The notes beneath the pieces were generated by a model. It was not told where the DNA came from. It was given only the letters and a program-made list of their open reading frames with translations, and did no database searches. A stretch of 64,000 nucleotides of DNA from Tritrichomonas musculus (lineage: Eukaryota > Parabasalia > Tritrichomonadida > Tritrichomonadidae). The stretch spans positions 124,001 through 188,000 of the forward strand of contig JAPFFF010000039.1 of NCBI GenBank assembly GCA_039105265.1. Reading direction: 5' to 3'. The stretch's first letter is position 1; each line of letters starts with the position of its first letter. The translations under genes were made by a program, and so were the position numbers. Of this stretch, positions 31,583 through 41,127 are shown piece after piece.

Positions 31583-32773
31583 ATGCAGTGGCTTTGGCAA
31601 AACACTACACAAGTTGGCTTTGGCGTCCATGCAGTTAAAGATCACTTGAACAAATTCATCGAGCCAAAGAGCAAAGTTCTTTGCACTTTTGGAGGCGGAA
31701 GCATTGATAAAAACGGAGTCCGTAATGATGTCAACGCAGCATTAAAAGAACTTCAATGCGAAGTCAGATGGGAAGGAGGAATTCCACCAAATCCAGAATA
31801 CAAACGATTAATGGAAATATGTCAAGTAATCAGAGAATTCCAGCCAGCAATCTTGCTTGCTGTTGGTGGAGGATCCATCATTGATGGCACAAAATTCTTA
31901 TGTGCAGCAGCCAAATTGCCAGAAGATCAAGACCCATGGGAAACAATCATGGTGAAACACGAAGCACCAGCAGGAGCATACAAGTTAGGCGTCATTTTAA
32001 CAATCCCAGCAACAGGAAGTGAATGGAATAACGGATTTGTTATTTCAAGACGTGAAAAAGGTCTCAAAATGGGAAACTCTTTAAGCTGCACTTATCCACT
32101 CTTCTCGCTAATTGATCCTCAATACACAATGACACTTCCAGTAAGACAATTACGAAATGGTGTCTTCGATGCATTCACGCATTGTGTCGACCAATTCTTA
32201 TTCCCACCTGTTTGTTCAATGTTCGATAACTTTTGGATGTCAACTATGAAGGAATTGGTTGAAATTGGTCCAAATGTAATTAAACAAAATTCATCACTCG
32301 AATTGCATGAACGTTTATGTGTTGCTTGTTCTTTCGCACTTAATATGATATTTACATTGGAAAAGCCACCTCAATGGGAAATTCACCAAATTGGTCATCA
32401 GTTAACAGCATTCTATGAAATCGATCACGGATCTTCACTTGCAATGGTAATGCCTCATTTCCTTGAATCCCAATTTGAAGTTAGAAAGGAACTTTATGCA
32501 AAAGCAGCAGAATTCGTATTTGATGTTCGTGATGGAAATGTCGAACAAAAGGGACATGCTTTCATTCAACATGTTCGTGAATTCATAAAGCAACTTGGAA
32601 TGGCTGAAACAGTTAGCAAGTGGGAAGGAGTAAAGATTAACAACGGTGATATTGATAAAGTTACTCATGAAGTTATGGTTCAATCATCTGGAAGTGAAGA
32701 TAAACCATTCGGATTAAATGGATGTGTTACAAAACAATTGGTTCATAGCATCCTTGAAAAAGTTATTGTTTAA
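31583..32773 (+). CDS. Iron-containing alcohol dehydrogenase (butanol dehydrogenase/YqhD-like)
   Basis: 396 residues, full length for the family. It opens FQN-like (MQWLWQNTTQVGFGVHAVKD), then the NADP-binding motif FGGGSIDKNGV and the GGGSIIDGTKF loop of group III Fe-dependent alcohol dehydrogenases. Likely metal ligands are an Asp and a His in the segment FDAFTHCVDQF and two His in HQIGHQLTAFYEIDHGSSLA. Relatives reduce aldehydes to alcohols with NAD(P)H in fermentative redox balance; in trichomonads this fits anaerobic cytosolic metabolism. The protein is closer to bacterial butanol-dehydrogenase types than to animal enzymes, consistent with a bacterial origin by gene transfer (inference). 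Codon use is the least A/T-skewed of the host genes here, as expected for a well-expressed gene. An initiator lies 23 nt upstream; the stop GTTTAAAC contains TAAA. Confidence 0.93.
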   Translation: MQWLWQNTTQVGFGVHAVKDHLNKFIEPKSKVLCTFGGGSIDKNGVRNDVNAALKELQCEVRWEGGIPPNPEYKRLMEICQVIREFQPAILLAVGGGSIIDGTKFLCAAAKLPEDQDPWETIMVKHEAPAGAYKLGVILTIPATGSEWNNGFVISRREKGLKMGNSLSCTYPLFSLIDPQYTMTLPVRQLRNGVFDAFTHCVDQFLFPPVCSMFDNFWMSTMKELVEIGPNVIKQNSSLELHERLCVACSFALNMIFTLEKPPQWEIHQIGHQLTAFYEIDHGSSLAMVMPHFLESQFEVRKELYAKAAEFVFDVRDGNVEQKGHAFIQHVREFIKQLGMAETVSKWEGVKINNGDIDKVTHEVMVQSSGSEDKPFGLNGCVTKQLVHSILEKVIV

Positions 32774-32857
32774 ACTAATAACTACTCAAATAGATAAAAT
32801 AAAGATAATACTATTGATATCTTTTATTTATATTTCTAAAAAATTGAAAGGATAACA

Positions 32858-32929
32858 GGGTGACTAGCTCAATGGTAGAGTGCATCACTCGCACTGATGA
32901 GGCTAGGGGTTCGATTCCCCTGTCATCCA
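32858..32929 (+). tRNA. tRNA-Ala (anticodon CGC)
   Basis: 72 nt cloverleaf. Acceptor GGGTGAC pairs with GTCATCC and includes the G3-U70 wobble that marks alanine tRNAs. D stem GCTC/GAGT. Anticodon stem CATCA/TGATG with loop CTCGCAC (anticodon CGC). T stem AGGGG/CCCCT with loop TTCGATT. Discriminator A. A run of T follows immediately (32931 onward), the RNA polymerase III terminator. No intron. Confidence 0.93.
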
Positions 32930-33042
32930 TTTTTTTTATGAACAAGTAGAATTAATAGATTTTCATTTTTTATCCATATTTATTTAATAATAATATATTT
33001 CTTTCATTAGAGTAAAATAAATAAAAAAAAAGTTTGTATGAA

Positions 33043-34866
33043 TCACAAATTTTCATCCTTAATCTTATTGTTATTATTATTATTTGGTATTTGACCTTTT
33101 TGTATTTTATCATAATCACTTACATCAATTTTCAGGAAAGAGCTGACTTTTGATTTGAAATTTTGAAGAATTTCATCGATTTTTCTCTCAGGGCAATCGT
33201 AATCGTTCTGCTGCAAGCATTCGTTGTACTTGCTGTCGTAATGAGAACTAATCACTGGGAAAGAAAGTCTTCTCCAATTAGTTATGATGAACTTTTTCAA
33301 TTTAATTTTTACGAATTCCTTGAAATCATCAATTTTTTTACAATTTTCATTCACGATCAATTTTTGGTTTTGGTCTTTTATCATTGATTTGATTGCCTTT
33401 TTAGATCTCTCTTTTATTTCTTTAGTGATTTCCCAACCGATTGTTTCATATTTGATACGAAAACGGTTAGAAATTTGAGGCAAAGGTGTCAAATAATAAG
33501 TCATTGAAAAATGAAGTTCCTTTTCATTTGGTGTAATGAATTGATCAGCCAAAATTTCAATTGCTGAATTTATAATGTCTTGAATATCATCTAATAAATT
33601 GATTTTTGATCCTTTATGATTCTTTTGTATCGTAAAACGGATGAATTCTTGATTATTGTCTCTTTTATCATATATATGGAACACTTGCTTGGGATCAATA
33701 TTATTTATTTGATATGTTGAAACGGAATCTTCATGGTCTTCATGTGTGAAGAGATTAAATTCATTATTGTCTGTTACTAATATGTAATCATTAGTAATGA
33801 GTGAGTTATGGTGCTTATAATGGCTCCTCAAAATATAAGAGGCGCCTTTAGAAACTGATGAGAAGGGATCCATCGAAGTATCAATGAAATTATCAGGAAG
33901 TAATTCTTTAATATGATTTTGTAAGCATGGAATTTGTGAACAACCACCAATCAAATAAACTTTACTTTGTTTTTTAAGGACATCGGGATTGTTTTTGAGA
34001 GCTGATTGAATCATCAATGACAAAGATTCTTTGATCTCATTGCAACTATAATCAATATCATCACGAGTAATTGAAATGTTGATCGTTTTAAATTCAATTA
34101 TTGTTTTATTTAATTTAGATAATTGTTCTCTAGCTCTCTTGATTTTTGCAAGCAAAATAAAACGATCTTTTTTTGTTGTAACTATATCTTGAAGATTATT
34201 TCGTTTGGCAATAATTTGAAAAAGTTTTTCGTCAATTGATTTTCCGCCTAAATTTTCATTATAATATCCAAAATTTTGAGTGATTTTTGAATTGCCATAA
34301 GTAAAGCCGGATATTCGAATACCACTGTGTCCAATGTCGATAAAAGCAGCAGTAACGTCAAATGACCAATCTAATTGTTCACGAATAAATGTTTCAATTG
34401 GTGCATACGTTGTTGTTATAAATCGAACGCAATGAATATCAGCAATTTTTAATGCAGAGTATAAATAACTTTTTTCTCGTCCAGAAAATGTTGGTGGAAC
34501 AGCAATAACTATTTTGTGTTTATGTACTTGTTGAGTGAGTTGCTTTAAAATAAGTGAAACAATTTGGTATCCTTTTAGTGGAAAGTTGGGGAAAAGTAGC
34601 TCATCAGTTAAAGGAAGTCGCTCATTTTGAATGCAAGTTTCCGGATGAATGCGGCATTGGCCAATGGCATCTTCCCCAAAGGACCATTTTGTTTTATCTT
34701 GGTAAGCAAAAACATTCGGGGTTGAATCATGGTTATATTTGTTTTTTTCAATTTCAGATTTAAAAACTTTACCTTTACATCGAGCAATCTTGATTGAATC
34801 CGTTCCTAAATCGATACCATAAGTAATACTAGATATTAATTGAATCAGAAAGTAAATGAAAACCAT
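33043..34866 (-). CDS. Secretory-pathway Hsp70-family protein (GRP170/Hsp110-like)
   Basis: 607 residues. It starts with a hydrophobic signal peptide (MVFIYFLIQLISSITYG) directly followed by the Hsp70 phosphate-1 motif GIDLGTDSIKIA. Further ATPase landmarks are IVIAVPPTFSGREKSYLYSA (connect region), AAFIDIGHSGIRISGF (phosphate 2) and VYLIGGCSQIPCLQNHI (adenosine motif). The substrate-binding part after about residue 350 is strongly diverged and ends in a helical lid (NWRRLSFPVISSHYDSKYNE) and a short Asn run. Divergence with a retained nucleotide fold is typical of the Hsp110/GRP170 class, which act as nucleotide-exchange partners of BiP in the ER. The C-terminus reads KDENL, close to but not a standard KDEL-type retrieval signal. 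The stop is TGA, without an overlapping TAAA, unlike most host genes here. Confidence 0.85.
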   Translation of the reverse strand: MVFIYFLIQLISSITYGIDLGTDSIKIARCKGKVFKSEIEKNKYNHDSTPNVFAYQDKTKWSFGEDAIGQCRIHPETCIQNERLPLTDELLFPNFPLKGYQIVSLILKQLTQQVHKHKIVIAVPPTFSGREKSYLYSALKIADIHCVRFITTTYAPIETFIREQLDWSFDVTAAFIDIGHSGIRISGFTYGNSKITQNFGYYNENLGGKSIDEKLFQIIAKRNNLQDIVTTKKDRFILLAKIKRAREQLSKLNKTIIEFKTINISITRDDIDYSCNEIKESLSLMIQSALKNNPDVLKKQSKVYLIGGCSQIPCLQNHIKELLPDNFIDTSMDPFSSVSKGASYILRSHYKHHNSLITNDYILVTDNNEFNLFTHEDHEDSVSTYQINNIDPKQVFHIYDKRDNNQEFIRFTIQKNHKGSKINLLDDIQDIINSAIEILADQFITPNEKELHFSMTYYLTPLPQISNRFRIKYETIGWEITKEIKERSKKAIKSMIKDQNQKLIVNENCKKIDDFKEFVKIKLKKFIITNWRRLSFPVISSHYDSKYNECLQQNDYDCPERKIDEILQNFKSKVSSFLKIDVSDYDKIQKGQIPNNNNNNKIKDENL

Positions 34867-34919
34867 CTATTATATTTGAAACTAATATTTTATTCATTAA
34901 ATTCAAATTGAATGCAAAT

Positions 34920-35254
34920 GTTTCGGTAGGCATACATTGTAGCAAGAGAGATTGTGTCTCAACTTTTTGAGAAAACTAATAGAAAAAAATTAGAAGAAAA
35001 TGAAGAATAAAATTTACTGAGACCATTCATGTTAAAAAAAATGCATCTTTTTATGTTACAAAATTTTTACCGATCCTTCCTTTTGATGTAAGTCTCGGTA
35101 AAAATTATGTAAAAATATAAAAAGATGCATCAATTTTTTTATTTACATGAATAATCTCAAAATATTATTCTCCATTTTTCTCCTATTTTTCTTTCAATTT
35201 ATTCTCTCAAAAAGTTGAGACACAATCTCTCTTGCTACAGTTTCGGTAGGCATA
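34920..35254. mobile_element. 300-bp fold-back element between 15-bp direct repeats
   Basis: Perfect 34-bp inverted arms lie at 34939-34972 and 35205-35238 (outer end GTAGCAAGAGAGATTGTGTC). Further in, the arms keep pairing imperfectly (ATGCATCTTTTTAT near 35040 with ATAAAAAGATGCAT near 35118; TTTTTACCGA with TCGGTAAAAA), so nearly the whole unit folds back. It sits between copies of GTTTCGGTAGGCATA at 34920-34934 and 35240-35254. It lies just upstream of the Hsp70 gene start. Confidence 0.75.
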
Positions 35255-35701
35255 TCAACGAAAATTTTGATCACAAAAAGTTAATAAAAAATAATCAAAA
35301 ATATAATTATATCTTTTTGTTCATTCTTGGTTGACATGCCTCTGGTTCGGTAAAGAAATTTAAGAGAGAAGTACCCGTTCCGCGCTTTAATTCGAATAGT
35401 TCGTTATTTTAGTTTACTTAACGATTCTTTTTATTTTTTGTTAACTGGTTATTATCTTTAACGAAAAAAGAAAAACAATAAATTAAAAGAAATCTGATAT
35501 ATTTAACTTTATTTTTTAAAATCGATTTTGACATATTATTACATATTTATTTATTGTTTCTTCATATATAAAAAAATGACAAATTTTATTTGGTCACTTT
35601 TTTTCAGTTTCAAACTACACTCCATCACGCTTTTAAGCTAATCTTTCTATTCCTTACGCCAGCCATTTTAATTTTTATACCAGATTTGCAAAACTTTTCC
35701 T

Positions 35702-35863
35702 ATTTCATTCCAATTTTTCTCAATCTTACTAATTCTTGGTCTTATCTTTCTTAATGCTGATAACTCTTACTCCATTCTTTCATAGTCTTGTTCCGATTTC
35801 ATTCCAATTTTTCTCAATCTTACTAATTCTTGGTCTTATCTTTCTTAATGTTGATAACTCTTA
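35702..35863. repeat. 68-bp direct repeat
   Basis: ATTTCATTCCAATTTTTCTC and the next 48 bases occur at 35702-35769 and again at 35796-35863, with a single visible difference (GCTGAT against GTTGAT). Inside the 1.8-kb inverted-repeat element. Confidence 0.8.
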
Positions 35864-36232
35864 TACCAGATTTGCAAAAATTGGAATGAAATGCCATTTT
35901 TTCTAATTTTTATAGCAACATTTCTTAATCTTTCTCAAACATCTGCTCTCTCATCCATTTTTTTTCGAAAATTAGGTAAAATATTTGAATCTCAGTTTTT
36001 TTTAAGACTTAATTTCAATTTTCATATTGAAAAATGATTAAGATATTATTACAACTCAGAATTTTTCACACTATCTTAAATTCTTGCTTAGAATTTTCAA
36101 AAGATTGTGATTTTTCTTCTCAATTTCGAAGCATGATGACTTTTTCTCACTAAAAATGCTTTAAAATCACCAACAAATTGTTATAAGTTCTTATTATTAT
36201 CATTTTTCCTTTATTTTAATTAATTCAATACT

Positions 36233-36296
36233 ATAAAAATTCAATGCAATACGATAAAAATTCAATGCAATACGATAAAAATTCAATGCGATTTAA
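36233..36296. repeat. 21-bp tandem repeat, three copies
   Basis: The word AAAAATTCAATGCAATACGA(T) is repeated three times, the last with GCGATT instead of GCAATACGAT. Non-coding. Confidence 0.7.
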
Positions 36297-37743
36297 TCGT
36301 TTTTTAAGCTGAAAAAAACTTGAAATTAAATCATTGAATTATTCTCCTTTTATCTTCTACAAAGATTAAATATACAATTATTAATATTATTTTTAATGTA
36401 ATATAGCTTTTTTATCATGCAAACCTTTTTATTCAAAAAATACTTCATATTATTATTTACTCAGATCAAACAAATTAAACAATATCCAATCATTTCTCAG
36501 CTTATTAATTTTTGCCAATAGTCTAATTTCTGTCCAACATCAATCTAATAGCAAATAATTTCATTTAACATTCATCAAAAAACAAAAAAGTTTTAAAACA
36601 TGGATAAATTAATTTTTACAATACGATTAATAACAAAAACGTCGAGAATTATCTCCTATGCCTTATAGTTTTTTCAGAATTTTTTCAATATTATGCTATT
36701 TTACAACTTTTTGCTTGAGAATGCATTTTTGAACCCAATATTTATATTTATTATTGAAAAAATCTTTTATATATGAACCGAAAGTTCCCAAATATACTAA
36801 TGGTATCGAGATCTGATCATCAATATTTGAATGGAAAAAAATTCAACCTTTATTGAGTATCAATATAAATAATTATTTTATCAATGATGAATAATCCATT
36901 GGAAAATTTCAAATATCATTTATTCTTTGACATAATATTAAAGCATTAAAATTTCTACCATCTCCTTTTTTCTTTATATTTTAAATATTTAAATACTTGA
37001 AACTATAGCTAATATATATTATGTTTAATAATGAAAATATTTATTTGTTCCTGGGATATAAAAGATTTAAACTTTTTATACGTTTTTTCCATTCAATTTT
37101 TTCTCAGAAATGCTTTCAATTTTTTATACGTTAAAAAAGCATTCAAAAAAATAACGAACTATTCGAATTAAAGCGCGGAACGGGTATTCTTTGTTTATTT
37201 TAAATTTATTTAACGTATAAATTTATTTAAATTTAATTGGCATCATTTTATTATTTATTTTATAAATAAGCTGTGGAATTATTTTTAAAGATTTTTATTA
37301 ATTTTATTGTAATTATTTGAATATATAATTATAGTAATTTTTCGATTTTTTCGTTTTAAACCAATAAAAATCCTCAATATATGGATTTAAATAAAAACCT
37401 TGTTTGTTGCTCTATATCTTTGAATGTTCATTGAAAAAAATACTCATTTGTAATGAGTATTTAAATACTCAATCATATTTCTTGCAATAAATAATAAATT
37501 TCAAAAAACTCAACATTAGTTTTTTAACTCTTATTATCCTTATATTACTGCATTAATCAATCTTCTATATGGAAAATTGAATGACTATATATTTTTGAAA
37601 ACCCTCGATTTTTTATAGAAAATACAACACCTTTAATAAGTCAAGATAAAAAAAAAATATGTTTCTGAATAAGCATGTCAGATAGTCCCATTTTACTTTT
37701 TCTAATCCAAATGGGATTTAAATCTGGGATTTATGGGATTTTG

Positions 37744-38060
37744 TTATTATAACCATATTATTATTAAAGCATTTAATATAACCATATTATTGTGAATTTA
37801 TTATAACCATATTATTATGAATTTAAATTATAACCATATTTCTGTGATTTTAAAGTAACCATATTTTTGTTAAAATATACTAATCCCATTAAATTGAAAG
37901 GGATTTTCTCAATTTTGAGAGAGTTCTATTCAATTTTCTGAGATTTATCGGATTTTATCATTCAATCTTGGGATTAGAGTATTGAATTTTAGGTTTTGAT
38001 GGGATTAGAGTATTGAATTTTGGGATTTGATGGGATGAAAGTATTGAATTTTGGGATTAA
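37744..38060. repeat. Two adjacent minisatellites
   Basis: The first array has unit ATAACCATATTATTRTGAAT with spacing of 17-30 bases and about five copies. The second has unit GGGATTAGAGTATTGAATTT with spacing of about 36 bases and three copies. Both degenerate and non-coding. Confidence 0.6.
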
Positions 38061-38795
38061 AAGAGATTGGTGTATTCAATAAAAGGTAGGGAAAACCAAA
38101 ATACATTCAATTTTTTTTCAAATCTTTGGGATTTTTATTCAAAATTTGGTAATAATCATGAAAAAGAATTATTTATTTATCATTGTCAAAAAGTCAAAGG
38201 AAAAAGATATAATATAAAACGAAAATTAACAAACAGTGCTATTTTACATGATAACATTTCATTAAAGCAGATTAATGTTTTAAAAATGATCAAATTATTT
38301 CTTTAAATTGAAGTTATTTGTCTGAATTTGAAATATTTTTAGAGTAATTCATTATTATATCAATAAATTCTTTTCATAAAGCATACTTTTTAAGAAAAAA
38401 AGGTATTAAATTTTATTTTTTTTATAAATATGATTTATTTTAAAATTATCATATATGAATGATAAGTTTTGATGTATAAAATATGAAACTGAATTCTTTT
38501 CATTCAAAAAAGAAACATTTTTACCTGAATATCTATGTAAATATGAATATAAAAAAAAAATGATGATAATTTCAATCGAACCATAGAAATTGTAAAACAG
38601 TTAAATTGAAATTAATAACCATTGAGATAAAAAATAAATTTGGTTTTTAAATGATTATTTTACCTTATTCATTTTTATTAATTTATATATGATTGAAGAA
38701 ACAAAAAAATGATAAAATGGCATATTACACAGAATATCTTAATAAATAAATGTGTGAACTTAAAAGGTCAACAAATGCTCAACAGAAATCTACTC

Positions 38796-38862
38796 AATTT
38801 TTTGAATCAAATACGATCAAGAAAGGTCAAATAATTGCTTTTTTTTTTTTTTTTTTTTTTAG
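38796..38862. repeat. Dispersed repeat ending in a T tract, shared with 15940-16025
   Basis: The string AAGGTCAAATAATTGCTTTTTT, preceded by a partly conserved AATACGATnAA, is present here and at about 15951-15990. In both places it runs directly into a long T tract. The second copy lies inside the MULE-like element, so the shared piece may be an end of another repeat family. Confidence 0.6.
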
Positions 38863-39056
38863 TAAATGATCTAAATCCCAAAAAGAAAAAAAATTATTCC
38901 CATTTTCGAATTTTAATCCCAATGTATCAACCTTATTCTGAAGAAAATAAAACTAAATTTTAATTAAATATGTCGTTTGTTACTTGATGGAAAATGTTTA
39001 TATATTATTTCTTTAAAGAAAATGTTTTTAAGAATTCCATTTTGACAAAAAAAAAT

Positions 39057-39128
39057 TGCCTCGGCGCGGAGTCGAACCGCGGTCAAATGCGTGTAAAGCA
39101 TCTATTCTAACCGTTATAATACCGAGGC
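39057..39128 (-). tRNA. tRNA-Val (anticodon TAC)
   Basis: 72 nt on the minus strand. Acceptor GCCTCGG/CCGAGGC. Anticodon stem GATGC/GCATT with loop TTTACAC (anticodon TAC). T stem CGCGG/CCGCG with loop TTCGACT. Discriminator A. A T run follows on the minus strand (plus-strand A run at 39047-39055), a Pol III terminator. The D arm keeps A14, G18, G19 and A21, but its stem TTAT/GAAT has only one Watson-Crick and one wobble pair, so the D stem is weak. Confidence 0.85.
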
Positions 39129-39801
39129 TTTACATTTGTTTTAAATCATATTAATTATTTAAATTATTTTTTGATGATTTATCAGATTTACTATTTTACC
39201 CTTAATTATATATCTTTATTATAAAAGCCTTGATAAAGCATTTAATTTATATCTTTCATTCTATCATTACTCTTTTGTGTATGACTTTATTCTTAGCATG
39301 TTTAATTACAAAACAATAATTTTAAAATTTAACTATTAAAGATGAGCTCTATAAAAAAAACAAACCTTTTACTAAAAAAAAATTAGATACCTTTCTTTTC
39401 ACTTTTAGATATAATTTATGTATATCTTTTTGAATCAATTTTTACTTTTTATTATATCAATAATATTGATTATTGTTTAAATATAATTAATTATAACATT
39501 CATTCATATATAACTAAGAAAATGTTTGATGTTGGCAACTTTTTTCAGAAAAATATATATGTGAATTCAAAAAAAAAAAGATTCAAATAAATTTGACAAT
39601 TAGCAGATGAATTAAGAGCATTTATATTAAGTTTGTCTAACAAGGTTAATAATGAGGTGATGTAAAAACAAATATAATAAAAATCATTCTAATTATCATA
39701 TAGAGCTCATCCTAACTTTTGTCATTTAATGCTATTCTATAATTGAACTAAAATAAAAAATAAAAATTTGAATAGATATTCTGACTGTTATTTATAAAAA
39801 A
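39129..39801. other. Intergenic stretch with a fold-back element
   Basis: No gene. The only structure seen is the inverted repeat pair at 39341-39353 and 39699-39711, given separately. Confidence 0.5.
39341..39711. repeat. 371-bp unit with 13-bp inverted ends GATGAGCTCTATA
   Basis: GATGAGCTCTATA at 39341-39353 is exactly inverted at 39699-39711. No coding content and no clear target duplication. Probably a small MITE. Confidence 0.5.
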
Positions 39802-41127
39802 TTATTTTTCACGTATTTTTCCAAAGAATTCAATGAAATAAAACGTCAAATAGTAGTTTTCAGCGTCCGGGTATCCGTACCAGCTGTATCCCGTCTGACG
39901 CAAGCGAATGAAGCGATAAAATTCATCACCAGCAGGTTCAACTTTGAAAGAATGAATAATTTTCTCGCCATTCAATGTCGGATCGTCCGAATGTTCGTCA
40001 ATGAGCTTCCACTTCTCGCCGTCGCTCGATCCTTCGATCGCCCAGTTCCTCAAGTGGTTGCAGTTCTCTCCGCACCAGTTCGACTTGACCGAATAGTCAG
40101 TCAATTGAATTCCTCGCTCTTTAAAGTCGAAGCAGACAAAAACGTCAGGATCGTTGTTTGACCAGAAGCAGTTGTCGTTGTCGTAATCGACGAGGTTCGA
40201 TGCATAGTTATTTCTGAGTATCGAGCTCGATGTGATTTCTATCGTCCCGTTTCTGTGAATGTTTCCGCCACTCTTGCGAGTCAGATAGCGCATGATTCCG
40301 TCGAATTCGTGGCCCGCTTTGACACTGAATTCTTTCACATGGCCGAGGTAGAATCGACTGTTGTGGCTTCCTTCTTGAAGACGTTCGCAAATCGAGCTCC
40401 AAATGAAGCTGTTCATGTCTTCGAACTCGAATTGTTCGACGAAGTCATCAATGCTGCTTTTGCTGACATTTGAGAAGATTACGCATTCAAAAAGTTCGGA
40501 ATACGAATGGTCGGCTGAATACAAACTCAAAATAAATGAAAACAAAGAGTCTTCGTCGACGATTTGAAGCGAGTTTGAATTCAATGTTTCTTTCAAAAAT
40601 TCTATAGGTAAAAGTTTCAGCTTTTCTTTGCTGATTTCTTCAAAATGCTTAGAAATAAATGTTATGGAATCATTGATAATGCTGTTGTCGATAGAAATGT
40701 CATCTGAAATGTGATGTGAAATATTTAATATTATTAAAAGTTGATCAATTGCGTTTTCGGTAGAAATTGAGCTTAAGATATCTGATTGAATTCGTATGCA
40801 TTCGTCAGTATTGCCAAGTTCTGAAAAATATTTCGTAAAAAACATTTTTTGTTGATTATTGAGAATAATATGATCATTTGTAAAAATTTGTAAAAATTCT
40901 TCAAAATAATCTTCACTTTCTTGGTTTATTGTTGTATTGTTATTGGTTTCAATGCAAAATTCGTTGATGGTTTCATCAACAAAATGTAATCTTCGAATTT
41001 TGGGTGATAAAAGATCTGCAACTATTCGTGGAGTACGATATCTTTTTCCATCAACGATAAATGTAAAATTGTTTTCATATTTCTGAAAAGGTATATTTTT
41101 TATGTCTATTTGAGGCGTATATTCCAT
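39802..41127 (-). CDS. BTB domain protein with C-terminal F5/8 type C domain
   Basis: 441 residues. Residues about 20-100 are a BTB/POZ fold (NNFTFIVDGKRYRTPRIVAD, LLSPKIRRLHFVDETINEF), followed by a BACK-like helical region (about 100-245). The F5/8 type C domain spans about 280-438 (FDGIMRYLTRKSGGNIHRNG, CFDFKERGIQLTDYSVKSNW, LRNWAIEGSSDGEKWKLIDE, YYLTFYFIEFFGKI). This is the standard three-part layout of the large trichomonad BTB-F5/8C family. BTB domains dimerise and often recruit Cullin-3, so an E3 ligase adaptor role is possible but unproven. The 3' half (39840-40480) is clearly more GC-rich than the 5' half and the surroundings, which may mark gene conversion with another family copy. 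The poly(A)-type TAAA lies about 13 nt after the stop rather than overlapping it. Confidence 0.9.
   Translation of the reverse strand: MEYTPQIDIKNIPFQKYENNFTFIVDGKRYRTPRIVADLLSPKIRRLHFVDETINEFCIETNNNTTINQESEDYFEEFLQIFTNDHIILNNQQKMFFTKYFSELGNTDECIRIQSDILSSISTENAIDQLLIILNISHHISDDISIDNSIINDSITFISKHFEEISKEKLKLLPIEFLKETLNSNSLQIVDEDSLFSFILSLYSADHSYSELFECVIFSNVSKSSIDDFVEQFEFEDMNSFIWSSICERLQEGSHNSRFYLGHVKEFSVKAGHEFDGIMRYLTRKSGGNIHRNGTIEITSSSILRNNYASNLVDYDNDNCFWSNNDPDVFVCFDFKERGIQLTDYSVKSNWCGENCNHLRNWAIEGSSDGEKWKLIDEHSDDPTLNGEKIIHSFKVEPAGDEFYRFIRLRQTGYSWYGYPDAENYYLTFYFIEFFGKIREK

Larger units (their letters stand above)
35372..37186. mobile_element. 1.8-kb element with 39-bp perfect terminal inverted repeats
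   Basis: The left end TACCCGTTCCGCGCTTTAAT (35372-35410 in full) is exactly inverted at 37148-37186. Read as TA plus CCCGTTCCGCG, the ends fit a TA target duplication as in Tc1/mariner-type transposons. The interior has no frame of note. It contains a 68-bp direct repeat (35702-35769 and 35796-35863, one mismatch seen) and a three-copy 21-bp repeat AAAAATTCAATGCAATACGA near 36233-36296. Non-autonomous, probably recent given identical ends. Confidence 0.8.
37187..39056. other. Gene-poor stretch with two minisatellites
   Basis: No gene. Contains about five copies of TATAACCATATTATTATGAA-type units (37744-37872) and three copies of a GGGATTAGAGTATTGAATTT-type unit (about 37970-38060), in a zone rich in TGGGATTT words. 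A shared T-tract junction at about 38796-38862 is listed separately. The 79-codon frame at 38067-38306 lacks an ATG at its stated start and family signals. Confidence 0.5.

Noticed and set aside
38067-38306. 79-codon plus-strand frame as a gene
   Set aside because: No ATG at the frame's start, low-complexity flanks and no family-like segment.
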